64,000 bases of DNA from contig CAMFKE010000001.1 of assembly GCA_945957395.1 (NCBI GenBank), positions 248,001 through 312,000 of the forward strand, in the 5' to 3' direction. The DNA comes from an uncultured Opitutia bacterium. GTDB lineage: Bacteria; Verrucomicrobiota; Verrucomicrobiia; Opitutales; UBA953. A program made the position numbers and the translations under genes. Below are positions 16,612 to 25,163 of this stretch, one piece after another (position 1 is the stretch's first letter; each line of letters begins with the position of its first letter). Under the pieces are notes generated by a model that ran no database searches, was not told the origin of the DNA, and worked only from the letters and a program-made list of their open reading frames with translations.

Positions 16612-17238
16612 TCAGCCGATGACGAATTGGGCCTCCCGCGCCAGCCACTGCTCCAAGTCCCTTGAGAGCCCCTCGGTCAACGCGCGGGGCGCCGAGGTCT
16701 CGTCAAGCTCGGTGAGCGGCGTGGCGAGCAGCAGGGCGGCCAGGGCGCGTTCGCCCGGGCGCAGCCTTTGGGCGAAGTCCTCCTTCACGGGCCATCCCTC
16801 GTCGCGCGCCAGGCGCCAGAGGGTTTTGAAGTAGGCGGCGTCGGGGCGGGGCTTGGTCGCCAGCGCCTCGAGCGCCTCGACGGCGAGCGTGTGCAGGCCC
16901 GGCCAGGAATCGTGAGGGTGCGGGTTGCGCGCCAGCAGGTTCGCCAGCCGGCAGGCCTGGGTGAGCCGCGTGAAGTCGGCGGCCAGCCCGCTCATCCGTC
17001 GAATCAGGCGGTACTCGCGCACGAATTTCGCCGGTTCGCCGTCCTTGCCGGGGGAAAGGAAAATTTCGGCGCGGTCGAACAGGTCGGGCGTCACCGTCGG
17101 CGAGCCGGATTTGGACGCCGGTTTGTAAAGGCAGAGGACCAGTCCGTGCTCGGGGTCGAGCAGAGTGAGGCGCAGGTGTCGCTCCCCCGCGTTTTCCCGA
17201 CGGAGAACCACACCCTCGTGACGCGGCGAGCGGTCCAC
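16612..17238 (-). CDS. RecO-like DNA repair protein
   Basis: 208 residues. The N-terminal OB-fold pattern (EGVVLRRENAGERHLRLTLLD, then GLVLCLYKPASK) and a helical remainder resemble RecO, which loads RecA with RecR. It is somewhat short, and no zinc-finger cysteines are visible in the C-terminal part, as in divergent Verrucomicrobia homologues. It follows the DUF502 gene by 25 bases, suggesting co-transcription. Confidence 0.65.
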   Translation of the reverse strand: MDRSPRHEGVVLRRENAGERHLRLTLLDPEHGLVLCLYKPASKSGSPTVTPDLFDRAEIFLSPGKDGEPAKFVREYRLIRRMSGLAADFTRLTQACRLANLLARNPHPHDSWPGLHTLAVEALEALATKPRPDAAYFKTLWRLARDEGWPVKEDFAQRLRPGERALAALLLATPLTELDETSAPRALTEGLSRDLEQWLAREAQFVIG

Positions 17239-17263
17239 GGCGAAACGGGGCGAGGGGGGACCT

Positions 17264-17971
17264 TCAGGCCTTGGGCGCCCGGGGGACCTTGTGCGTTTCG
17301 GGCATGAAGGCGCCGCAGGAGACGACGAATTTCATGCCTTCCGCCACGCTCATGCCGGCGGGCGTGACCTGCGACTCGGGAAGCAGCAGGATGAATCCGG
17401 CGGTGGGGTTGGGCGCCGTGGGCACGAAGACATGCACGAGCTTCGTCTCGCCGGCGCCGGCGGAACCCCAGCGGGCGGCGTCGGTGCGGTTGGCCACGAA
17501 GCCCACCGACCTGCATCCGGCGCGCGGATACTCGACGATCACGACCTCCTTGAAGGTGTCGGCCTTGGAGCCGAAGGTGTCCACCATCTGCTTGGCCGCG
17601 TTGTACACGGTGTTCACCATGGGCACGCGCTCCATCATGCCCTCGAACGCGTCGAACATCACGCGGCCGAGCAGGTGGCGCGACACGAAGCCCACCGCCA
17701 GGATGACCCCCACGGCGAGCAGCGCCGAAACCAGGTTGATGGCGATGTCGCCGGCGACGGAGTCCAGCAGGGTTTTGACTTTCTCATCCTTGAGGAAGGC
17801 GTCGAGGATGGGCCGGATAAGGAAGTCCTTGGCCGGGGTGGCCAGGATGCCCAGGAGCACCTTCACCACATAGGCGGTGAGCGCGAGCGGCAGGCACAGC
17901 ACGAGCCCGGTGAAGAAGGTCTTGCGCAGCGTGCGCAAAGGGGTGCCCGTGCCGTCGTCCGTGGTGCTCAT
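17264..17971 (-). CDS. DUF502 family membrane protein
   Basis: 235 residues. Two membrane spans (FFTGLVLCLPLALTAYVVKV near residue 20; NLVSALLAVGVILAVGFV near residue 80) are followed by the family block ERVPMVNTVYNAAKQMVDTF and VVIVEYPRAGCRSVGFV. DUF502 proteins are widespread inner-membrane proteins of unknown role. The ATG at 17971 fits; the opposite strand's frame is a shadow. Upstream of the recO-like gene, divergent from rmuC. Confidence 0.88.
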   Translation of the reverse strand: MSTTDDGTGTPLRTLRKTFFTGLVLCLPLALTAYVVKVLLGILATPAKDFLIRPILDAFLKDEKVKTLLDSVAGDIAINLVSALLAVGVILAVGFVSRHLLGRVMFDAFEGMMERVPMVNTVYNAAKQMVDTFGSKADTFKEVVIVEYPRAGCRSVGFVANRTDAARWGSAGAGETKLVHVFVPTAPNPTAGFILLLPESQVTPAGMSVAEGMKFVVSCGAFMPETHKVPRAPKA

Positions 17972-18097
17972 GAGGCGGGAATTACTCCAACCCGGGCGCG
18001 TGGCAAGGGCGATGGGCGGGGCGCCCGGCAGGGGGGGGGCGGGGGCGGCTCTTATCAAATACTCGCCGTCGGGCGCATCGGCGTGCTTGCTGCGGGC

Positions 18098-19651
18098 ATG
18101 ACCGACGCCCTGCTGACGATTCTCCTGCTCCTTCAAGGGGCCGCCCTCGTCCTTGCCTACCTGCTCTTCTCCCGCCGCGCCGCCGATCACTCGGCGGATT
18201 TCGCGGAGCTGAAGGCCCGCGCCGCGGCCGACGCCGAACTCGCGCGCTCCCTGGAGCGCGCGCTGCGCGAGGAACTGGCTCGCAACCGCGAGGAGCAGGC
18301 GCGCACCGTGGCCGGCTTGCGCGAGGAGCTCACGCGCACGCTGCACGAGCGCCACGAGTCGGCCCGCGCCGAGCAGGCTCGCGCCGCGGCCGAGTCGTTG
18401 TCGAAATCGGAAGCTGTTCGGGTGGCCGTCACGGACGCCTTGCGCGCTCAGGGCGAGACGCTCGCCGGCCGTCTGGACGCCTTCGGCGGCGCGTTGCGCG
18501 AGTCGCTGGCGAAGACCGACGCGGAGGCGGCGCGGCGCGCGGAATCGCTGGCCAAGGTCGTCTCCGAGGCGCTCGCGGGGCAGTCCGAGACGGTGGCGCG
18601 CCGGCTGGAGTCGCTGGGGGCGTCGCAGCGCGCGGCGCTGGAGGAGCTGGGGCGCGGTAATGCGGAACGGCTTGAGCGCTTGCGCGAGACGCTGGAGCGC
18701 AATCTGGCGGAACTGCGCGCGGGCAACGACGCGAAGCTGGACGCCATGCGCGCGACGGTGGACGAGAAGCTCTCCGCCACGCTCGAGGGTCGCTTGGGCG
18801 AGACTTTCCGCCAGGTGAGCGAGCGTCTGGACAATGTGCAGAAGTCGTTCGGCGAGATGCAGAAGATGGCCGGCGACGTGGGCGACCTGAAGCGCGTGAT
18901 GACGAATGTGAAGACGCGCGGGGTGCTCGGCGAGTATGTGCTGGCCTCCCTGGTCGAGCAGGTGCTCACCCCCGACCAGTATGAGAAGAACTGGCGCCCG
19001 AAGAAGCGCGGTGCGGCCTCGCAGGACGCCGTGGAGATCGCGGTGAAGCTGCCCGGCGGCGCCGACGGCGAACCGGTGTTCCTGCCCGTGGACGCGAAGT
19101 TCCCCAAGGAGGATTTCGAGGCCATCCTGGCCGCCGCCGACCGGGCGGATCCGGCCGCGCTGGAGACGGCGCGCAAGGCGCTCGGGGCGCGTGTGGAGTC
19201 GTTCGCGGCCGACATTCGCGACAAGTACATCAACCCGCCGGCGACCACCGACTTCGCCGTGCTTTTCCTGCCCGCGGAGGGGCTTTATGCGGAGGTCATC
19301 AACCTGCCCGGGCTCGTGGAGAAGCTGCAGCGGCAGAAGATCACCGTGGCCGGCCCGACCACGCTGCTGGCCCTGCTCAACAGCCTGCACATGGGCTTCC
19401 GCACGCTGGCCATCCAGAAGAAGTCGGCGGAGGTCTGGAAGACCCTGCAGGCCGTGAAGACCCAGGTGGGCTCCTTCGGCGAACTGCTGGTGGCGGTGCA
19501 GGAGAAACTCGACGCGGCGTCCAAGACCGTCGGCCGCGCGGCGGACCGCCACCGCATCATGACCGACCGCCTCCGCAAGGTGGAGTCGCTGCCGGCCGCC
19601 GAGGCCGCCCTCGTGCTGGAGGATTCGGCGGGCGAGGCCAACGCCGGCTGA
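18098..19651 (+). CDS. rmuC: DNA recombination protein RmuC
   Basis: 517 residues from the ATG at 18098 (MTDALLTILLLLQG). An N-terminal membrane anchor is followed by a ~220-residue Ala/Arg/Glu-rich coiled coil. The conserved nuclease-like RmuC domain is from ~270 onward (KTRGVLGEY, DAKFPKEDF, ADIRDKYINPP, FLPAEGLYAEV, AGPTTLLALLNSL). RmuC limits inversions at short inverted repeats in E. coli. The 126 bases before it hold a G-rich run and no gene. Confidence 0.95.
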   Translation: MTDALLTILLLLQGAALVLAYLLFSRRAADHSADFAELKARAAADAELARSLERALREELARNREEQARTVAGLREELTRTLHERHESARAEQARAAAESLSKSEAVRVAVTDALRAQGETLAGRLDAFGGALRESLAKTDAEAARRAESLAKVVSEALAGQSETVARRLESLGASQRAALEELGRGNAERLERLRETLERNLAELRAGNDAKLDAMRATVDEKLSATLEGRLGETFRQVSERLDNVQKSFGEMQKMAGDVGDLKRVMTNVKTRGVLGEYVLASLVEQVLTPDQYEKNWRPKKRGAASQDAVEIAVKLPGGADGEPVFLPVDAKFPKEDFEAILAAADRADPAALETARKALGARVESFAADIRDKYINPPATTDFAVLFLPAEGLYAEVINLPGLVEKLQRQKITVAGPTTLLALLNSLHMGFRTLAIQKKSAEVWKTLQAVKTQVGSFGELLVAVQEKLDAASKTVGRAADRHRIMTDRLRKVESLPAAEAALVLEDSAGEANAG

Positions 19652-19736
19652 GCCCGACTTCGATTTTTTCAAATTCCGGCGAGCCTGTCCGCGCTTGCCG
19701 GAGAGGCTCGGGCGCTATGGTTTCCGGTCACTTCGC

Positions 19737-22037
19737 ATGCCATTTCTGATAGCGCTTCTGCTTGTCCCGCTTGTCCTCACGGCCCTGTTCCTGCTCGTGG
19801 TGACGGTCCGTTGGTTTTCGCCGCGCCGGCATCCGGAGACCGACTTCGGTTACCTGGCGATGCAGACCTGGTGCATCCTGCTGGTTAAACTTTTCTATCG
19901 TTCGCGCGTCATCGGCGCGGCGCATGTGCCGCAGAGCGGGGCGGCCATCCTCATCTGCAACCATGTCTCCTACGCCGATGTCGTGATCCTGGGCGCGTGC
20001 AGCCCGCGCCCCATCCGCTTCCTTTCATGGGACGGCTTCGAGCGCAACCCGGTCACCCGGCTGCTGATGCGTTCGGTGAAGACCATCCCGGTCTCGCCCC
20101 TGCGCGCCAAGGAGGCCGTGCGCCGCGCCTGCGAGCGCCTCAAGGACGGCGAACTCATCGGCATCTTCCCCGAGGGGCAGCTCACGCGCACCGGCGCGCT
20201 CAACGCGTTCCGTCCCGGCTACGAGCTCATCGCGCGCATGTCCGGCGCCCCCGTGCTGCCCGCGTATGTGGACGGGCTGTGGGGCTCCGTGTTCAGCCAT
20301 CGCGGCGGCGCCCCCTTCTCGCGGCGCCCGTCGCCGTGCCGCCGCGCCATCACCCTGCGTTTCGGCCCCCTGCTCAGCGACACCTCGCTGATGAAGGCGC
20401 GCGGCGCGCTGCTGGAGCTCGGCGCCGAGGCGTTCGAGCAGCGTGCCGAGCTGGGCGAACACCTCCTGCGGCCCGTCCTGCGCGCCGCATGCCGGCACCC
20501 GGGGCATCTCGCCATCATCGACCGCGCCTCGGCGCGCACCGAGTTCACCGCCGCGCGCACCCTGGCCGCCGCGCGGGCGCTGGCGGCCCGGTTGCGGGTC
20601 ATCGCGCCGGAGTCGCGGGTGGGCATCATCCTGCCGCCCGGCATTCCCGGCACGGTGGCCAACATGGCCTGCCTCATCGCCGGCAAGACGCCGGTGAACC
20701 TCAATTTCACGCTCGGGCGCGTCGCGCTGGAGCATTGTCTGGAGTCGGCGGGCATCCGCACGGTGCTCACCGTCGCCGCCTTCCGAGAGAAGGTGTCGGA
20801 GAAGCTCGATGTGCCGTGGCCGGCCAACACGGTCGATGTGCTCGCCGAACTGCGCGCACTCGGCAAGGCGCGCGTGGCGCTCTTCGAACTGGCCGTGCGC
20901 GCGCTGCCGGCATGCGTGCTGGCCCCGCTGTGGGGCGTGCCGCGCGAGGGCGGCGAAGGGGAGGCGGCGGTGCTGTTCACCAGCGGCAGCGTGGGCGCGC
21001 CCAAGGGCGTGGTGCTCTCCCACCGCAACATCCTCGCCAATTGCGAGCAGCTGCAGGAGTCCGGCATCGTGCCCGACGACGCGCGACTGCTTTCGAACCT
21101 CCCGATTTTCCACAGTTTCGGCTACACGGTGACCCTCTGGTTCGCCTACACGCGCGGCGTGACCGCCGTGTGCACGCCCAGCCCGCTGGATGTCTCCCGC
21201 ACGATCGCCGCGCTGCGCGAGGAGCGCGTGAACATCGCCATCGGCACGCCGACCTTCTACCGCGGCTACCTCAAGCAGCTTTCCCCCGGCGACCTGCCGC
21301 ACCTCGCGCGCGTCGTGGGCGGCGCCGAGAAGACGCCCGCCGGTTTCGCCGCGGAGTGGGAGGCCAAGGTCGGCGGCCGCTACTACGAGGGCTACGGCGC
21401 CACGGAGACCTCGCCGGTCGTGTCGGTGAATGTTCCCGACGCGCCCGATTCGGAGGCGCCCGGAGGCGTGCGCGTGGGCGTCAAGCCCGGCAGCGTCGGC
21501 CGGCTCTTCCCGGGCATGGCGGCGCGCATCCTCGATCCGGATACGGGCGCGCCCGTCGGCTTCGGCGAGCAGGGCCTTTTGCATGTGCGCGGCGCCAATG
21601 TGTTCGGCGGTTATCTCGACAACCCCGCCAAGACCGCCGAGGTGCTGCGCGACGGCTGGTACGCGACCGGCGACATCGCCCGCATGGACGAGGAGGGCTT
21701 CCTCACCATCGAAGGGCGCCTTTCCCGCTTTTCCAAAATCGCCGGCGAGATGGTGCCGCACGGCGTGGTGGAGGACGCCGTCATCGCCGCGCTGGGGCTG
21801 GGCGCCGAGTCCTCCGGCGCGGTGGCCATAGCCGGGCGCACCGACGCGCAAAAGGGCGAGGCGCTCGTGCTGCTTGCCACCATCGAGGTGGACATGGACG
21901 AACTGCGCCGCCGGCTCGCCGACTCCGGCCTGGCTAACCTGTGGATTCCCCGCGTGCTGAAGCGCGTGCCGGCCATCCCCATGCTGGCCTCGGGCAAACT
22001 CGACCTGCGCGAGCTTCGCCGCATCGCCGCGGAGTGA
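19737..22037 (+). CDS. aas: acyltransferase / acyl-ACP synthetase fusion (Aas-like)
   Basis: 766 residues from the ATG at 19737 (an in-frame TTG at 19695 is less likely). The N-terminus has a hydrophobic segment, then the PlsC-type acyltransferase block NHVSYADVV (HxxxxD) and FPEGQLTRTG. The second half is an AMP-forming ligase: LFTSGSVGAPKGVVLSH, EGYGATETSP, GWYATGDIAR, and LASGKLDLREL with the C-terminal lysine. It should re-acylate lysophospholipid with acyl groups activated in situ. Its last 85 codons are duplicated at 24870-25125. Confidence 0.9.
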   Translation: MPFLIALLLVPLVLTALFLLVVTVRWFSPRRHPETDFGYLAMQTWCILLVKLFYRSRVIGAAHVPQSGAAILICNHVSYADVVILGACSPRPIRFLSWDGFERNPVTRLLMRSVKTIPVSPLRAKEAVRRACERLKDGELIGIFPEGQLTRTGALNAFRPGYELIARMSGAPVLPAYVDGLWGSVFSHRGGAPFSRRPSPCRRAITLRFGPLLSDTSLMKARGALLELGAEAFEQRAELGEHLLRPVLRAACRHPGHLAIIDRASARTEFTAARTLAAARALAARLRVIAPESRVGIILPPGIPGTVANMACLIAGKTPVNLNFTLGRVALEHCLESAGIRTVLTVAAFREKVSEKLDVPWPANTVDVLAELRALGKARVALFELAVRALPACVLAPLWGVPREGGEGEAAVLFTSGSVGAPKGVVLSHRNILANCEQLQESGIVPDDARLLSNLPIFHSFGYTVTLWFAYTRGVTAVCTPSPLDVSRTIAALREERVNIAIGTPTFYRGYLKQLSPGDLPHLARVVGGAEKTPAGFAAEWEAKVGGRYYEGYGATETSPVVSVNVPDAPDSEAPGGVRVGVKPGSVGRLFPGMAARILDPDTGAPVGFGEQGLLHVRGANVFGGYLDNPAKTAEVLRDGWYATGDIARMDEEGFLTIEGRLSRFSKIAGEMVPHGVVEDAVIAALGLGAESSGAVAIAGRTDAQKGEALVLLATIEVDMDELRRRLADSGLANLWIPRVLKRVPAIPMLASGKLDLRELRRIAAE

Positions 22038-22040
22038 CCG
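21785..22040 (+). repeat. direct repeat copy 1: 3' end of aas
   Basis: This 256-base stretch recurs at 24870-25125 (offset 3085) with two mismatches, both near the stop codon and both synonymous (CGC/CGT, GCC/GCG). Identity ends three bases after the stop. See copy 2. Confidence 0.97.
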
Positions 22041-22069
22041 CGTTTGCGGGGGACTCCCCGCTCAACGGC

Positions 22070-22103
22070 AAGGCCCGCCCGGAACTGTTAAGGGCGGGTC
22101 TTG
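22070..22103. terminator. hairpin between aas and the nadA remnant
   Basis: CCCGCCC (22074-22080) pairs with GGGCGGG (22092-22098) around an 11-base loop and is flanked by AA and TCTT. A second small hairpin, CGGGGGACTCCCCG, lies near 22047-22060. Probably a bidirectional terminator between convergent transcripts. Confidence 0.55.
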
Positions 22104-22109
22104 TCGCTG

Positions 22110-22848
22110 ACGGAAGGGGAGTCCGGCGGGCTCACGGCTCCAGTCGAGCATGCGCTTGAGCGGCGCGTAGGCCTTCGCGCGCACGTGCTCGGGCAGCTCG
22201 AGCTAGCGCGACTGTTCACGAGGCGGTCGCGCAGCTTTTTCACCGTGTTCATCTTTACGTAGCGGCAGTCGTTGCACGCGCACTTGTAGGTCGGGCCGGC
22301 CACGAACATCCTGTTCGGGATTACGCGCTGGAGGCGGTGGATTATGCCCGTCTTGGTCACGATGATGAAGGTGTCGGCCGGGTGGTTCTTGCAGTCGCCC
22401 ACCATCTTTCTCCACGATGGTCTTGGCGTTGTCGGACGTGCAGATGACGTCGGTGAGCGCCTTCACCGCCGTCGAGCAGTTGATGTAGGGACGACGAAGG
22501 TGTTCGGGTGCTCCGCCTGTACTGGGCGAGCTGTTCGGCGGGGAGGGAGTCGGACAGGGAGCAGCCGGCCTCATGCTCGGGCAGCAGCACGGTTTTCGTG
22601 GGGTTCACAATCTTGGCGGTCGCAGCCATGAAGTGCACGCCGCAGAAGACGATGACGTCGGCGTTCGTCTCGGCGGCCGCGCAGGCCAGGCCGAGGGAGT
22701 CGCCCACATGGTCGTGATAGTTGTGCGCGGGGATGACGGCGTTGCGCTCCTTCTTTATGTGCAGGATCTCTTCCTGAATGGGGCTCAACGGCGCCTCGCC
22801 CATCTTGGGCGTGAAGGCTTTCGGCTGGAAAGCGGGGGTGACGGACAT
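22110..22848 (-). pseudogene. nadA: quinolinate synthase nadA, frameshifted and internally deleted
   Basis: The 5' part from the ATG at 22848 is a good NadA ([34 protein letters not shown]). The frame then changes at ~22500 ([15 protein letters not shown] continues in another frame), again at ~22410 ([17 protein letters not shown]), and again near 22205 (ELPEHVRAKAYAPLKRML). CNDCRYVKMNTVKKL near 22260 carries a cluster Cys. About 100 residues expected between [10 protein letters not shown] and the final third are missing. An intact enzyme (~350 residues, [4Fe-4S], NAD synthesis) cannot be made. Either decay or, less likely, clustered sequence errors. Confidence 0.85.
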
Positions 22849-23043
22849 GCACGCGAAATCACGGGCAACACCTGCTTCGGTGAGTCGGAAGGCCATTTGC
22901 CTCCGGAATCGTATTCCTGGTGGAGGGTTTTTGTCCACGAAAGGCAGGCACGGTCACGAACCCGGGGTGTGTCAAGTGCCCCCCAAGCCGGAGGTTCCCG
23001 CGAAGTGATTATGCGACAAAGTCCGAACGTATGGCTTGACTTT

Positions 23044-23063
23044 GTTTCTGTTTTTTCTGAAAC
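23044..23063. promoter_or_regulatory. candidate autoregulatory operator GTTTC-N10-GAAAC
   Basis: An inverted repeat, GTTTC (23044-23048) and GAAAC (23059-23063) across a T-rich spacer, lies seven bases upstream of the GbsR-like start. It overlaps a GAAACAACG box that also occurs just upstream of the next gene (23632-23640). A TTGACT at 23036 could be a -35 element. This pattern suggests one regulator controls both genes. Confidence 0.45.
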
Positions 23064-23070
23064 AACGGTC

Positions 23071-23595
23071 ATGACTCTCGCGGCCGTGCAAAAGAAGTTC
23101 ATCCTCCACTGGGGGGAGATGGGGTCGCGTTGGGGCATCAGCCGGTCGATGGCGCAGATGCACGCGTTGCTTTACCTGTCAGCCGAGCCGTTGACGGCGG
23201 AGACCATCGCCGAGACCCTCGACATTGCGCGCTCGAACGTCTCGACGGGACTCAAGGAGCTTCAGGGTTGGGGCGTCGTGAAGGTTACCCATCGCATGGG
23301 CGACAGGCGCGATTACTTTGAGTCCCTGGGGGACGTCTGGGACATGTTCCGACTCATCCTGCTGGAGCGCAAGCGGCGTGAGGCCGACCAGACTTTGACC
23401 CTGCTCAGGGAGTGCGAGGCCGAGGCCTCTTCCGGGCAGACGGCGGATCCCGCGACGGCGGCGAAGGTGGCCGCCATGCGTGAGCTTTTTGAGCTCGGGT
23501 GCTCGTTTGGCGATGCTGCGGGAAAGCTCTCTCCGTCCGCCATGCGCAGGGTGTTCCAGTTGGGTGAAGCCGTGTTCCGCTTTACGGGAAGCTGA
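23071..23595 (+). CDS. GbsR/MarR-type transcriptional regulator
   Basis: 174 residues from the ATG at 23071. An earlier in-frame ATG at 23011 would place the dyad inside the gene and add an unconserved leader. FILHWGEMGSRWGISRSMAQMHALLYLS and ETLDIARSNVSTGLKELQGWG, then HRMGDRRDYFE, are typical of GbsR-like winged-helix repressors. It lies 53 bases upstream of the oxidoreductase gene, forming a two-gene unit inside the repeat-bracketed segment. Confidence 0.87.
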   Translation: MTLAAVQKKFILHWGEMGSRWGISRSMAQMHALLYLSAEPLTAETIAETLDIARSNVSTGLKELQGWGVVKVTHRMGDRRDYFESLGDVWDMFRLILLERKRREADQTLTLLRECEAEASSGQTADPATAAKVAAMRELFELGCSFGDAAGKLSPSAMRRVFQLGEAVFRFTGS

Positions 23596-23648
23596 GCGGC
23601 TTCTTTTTTGCCCCAAGATTTCACTTTTTTTGGAAACAACGAAAATAT

Positions 23649-24566
23649 ATGAAGCAAGTAGTCATAACCGGGCCGCTGGGGTACAGCGGACGTCACATCA
23701 CACGTCGCGCGCTGGAGGACGGATATGCCGTGCGCGGGCTGACGAACTCGCCTGGTCGCGCGAACCCGTTTGGGAGCGTCGTGCCGTTGCATCCGCTGGC
23801 CTGGGCGGACGAGACGGCGCTGGCGCGCTCGATGGAGGGGGCGGATGCGCTGATCAACACCTACTGGGTGCGCTTCGACCATCGCCGGTTCACCCATGCG
23901 CAGGCCGTGGCGAACAGCGCGAAGCTCTTCGCCGCCGCGCGTCGAGCGGGCGTGAAGAAAATCGTGCACGTGAGTATCACGCGACCCGATGCGGAATCGC
24001 CGCTGCCGTACTTCCGGGGCAAGGCCGAGGTGGAGTCCTCGTTGGCGGCGAGCGGCGTGGACCACACCATCCTGCGGCCCGCCGTGCTCTTCGGGGAGGG
24101 GCCAGGGGAGGACATCCTCATCAACAACATGGCCTGGACGCTCCGCCGTTTTCCCGTGATCGGCGTGTTTGGCGACGGGGCTTACCGGCTGCAGCCCATC
24201 CATGTTGACGACTTCGCTCGCCTTGCGTTGCGCTCCCTCGCCGCGGATGGGCCTCGGGTCGTGGACGCCATAGGGCCGGAAACGTTCACCTTCCGCGAAC
24301 TCTTCGAACGGCTCGGACGCATCCTCGGGTATCCGCGTCCGGTCATCGGCGTGCCTCCGTCCCTGGGCTACGCCGTGGCTCGTCTGGTCGGGGTCGTGCA
24401 GCGCGACGTCTTCCTGACGCGCGAGGAGATACGCGGGCTCATGGAGGACCGCCTTTGCGTCGACGGCGCCGCGCCTGCCGGGCAAACACGGCTTACGGAG
24501 TGGGCGCACCGTCACCGCGACGCGCTCGGGTTGCGCTACGCCTCGGAGCTTGCGCGACGCGCGTGA
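23649..24566 (+). CDS. NAD(P)-binding NmrA/epimerase-like oxidoreductase
   Basis: 305 residues. The N-terminus VVITGPLGYSGRHITRRAL is an atypical SDR dinucleotide-binding turn. VHVSITRPDAESPLPYFRGKAEVE and ILRPAVLFG match the atypical extended SDRs related to NmrA and NDUFA9-like proteins. Several in that group are sensors or assembly factors rather than enzymes. The upstream GAAACAACG box suggests control by the adjacent GbsR-like protein. Substrate unknown. Confidence 0.8.
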   Translation: MKQVVITGPLGYSGRHITRRALEDGYAVRGLTNSPGRANPFGSVVPLHPLAWADETALARSMEGADALINTYWVRFDHRRFTHAQAVANSAKLFAAARRAGVKKIVHVSITRPDAESPLPYFRGKAEVESSLAASGVDHTILRPAVLFGEGPGEDILINNMAWTLRRFPVIGVFGDGAYRLQPIHVDDFARLALRSLAADGPRVVDAIGPETFTFRELFERLGRILGYPRPVIGVPPSLGYAVARLVGVVQRDVFLTREEIRGLMEDRLCVDGAAPAGQTRLTEWAHRHRDALGLRYASELARRA

Positions 24567-24619
24567 GGGCGGCGGCGTTGGGGATTGTCTTTTGCTATGC
24601 GACGGGAGCGCGGTGCGCG

Positions 24620-24869
24620 ATGCAACCGAAGCCGAACAAGCGCCGCGGGCCCGGAGAGCGTCGCGCTCCGGCCGGGCTGCAACCGCGCAACCGCCACCGG
24701 GGCCGCTATGACTTTGCTGCGCTCGTGTCGGCGTTCGTGTGCCGCATGATCTCGGAGAGCGCGCTCATGCCGGAGCGCTGCCTGTGGTTTTCCTCGCGCA
24801 TCGTGAAGTCGGCGAACCTGCCCGCGGTGTATGAGGCGTTGCGTCGCGCGGGGTGGCGGACGTGCGTAC
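24620..24869 (+). pseudogene. rlmF: rlmF remnant (23S rRNA m6A1618 methyltransferase), deleted and truncated
   Basis: The start GLQPRNRHRGRYDFAALV matches the N-terminus of RlmF. The sequence then jumps to FVCRMISESALMPERCLWFSSRIVKSANLPAVYEALRRAG, which belongs near the family's C-terminal third. About 170 residues, including the SAM-binding and NPPF motifs, are missing. A one-base shift follows (VADVRT is in another frame). At 24870 the sequence switches to the duplicated 3' end of aas. Non-functional. Confidence 0.8.
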
Positions 24870-25125
24870 CGCCGCGCTGGGGCTGGGCGCCGAGTCCTCC
24901 GGCGCGGTGGCCATAGCCGGGCGCACCGACGCGCAAAAGGGCGAGGCGCTCGTGCTGCTTGCCACCATCGAGGTGGACATGGACGAACTGCGCCGCCGGC
25001 TCGCCGACTCCGGCCTGGCTAACCTGTGGATTCCCCGCGTGCTGAAGCGCGTGCCGGCCATCCCCATGCTGGCCTCGGGCAAACTCGACCTGCGCGAGCT
25101 TCGCCGTATCGCGGCGGAGTGACCG
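24870..25125 (+). pseudogene. direct repeat copy 2: partial duplicate of the aas 3' end
   Basis: 254 of 256 bases match 21785-22040. It encodes the last ~84 residues of the aas ligase domain in frame to a stop at 25120-25122 but has no 5' part. It lies directly downstream of the rlmF remnant and directly before the convergent rluD-type gene. A hairpin (about 25138-25164, CCCGC/GCGGG) follows. The two copies bracket 22041-24869. Confidence 0.95.
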
Positions 25126-25163
25126 CCCTCCGGGGGGGGCGTTTCCCGCGCTTGCGGGGCGCC

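Noticed and set aside
17264-19672. An 802-codon minus-strand frame
   Set aside because: Only its last 235 codons (DUF502) are real; the rest is antisense to rmuC.
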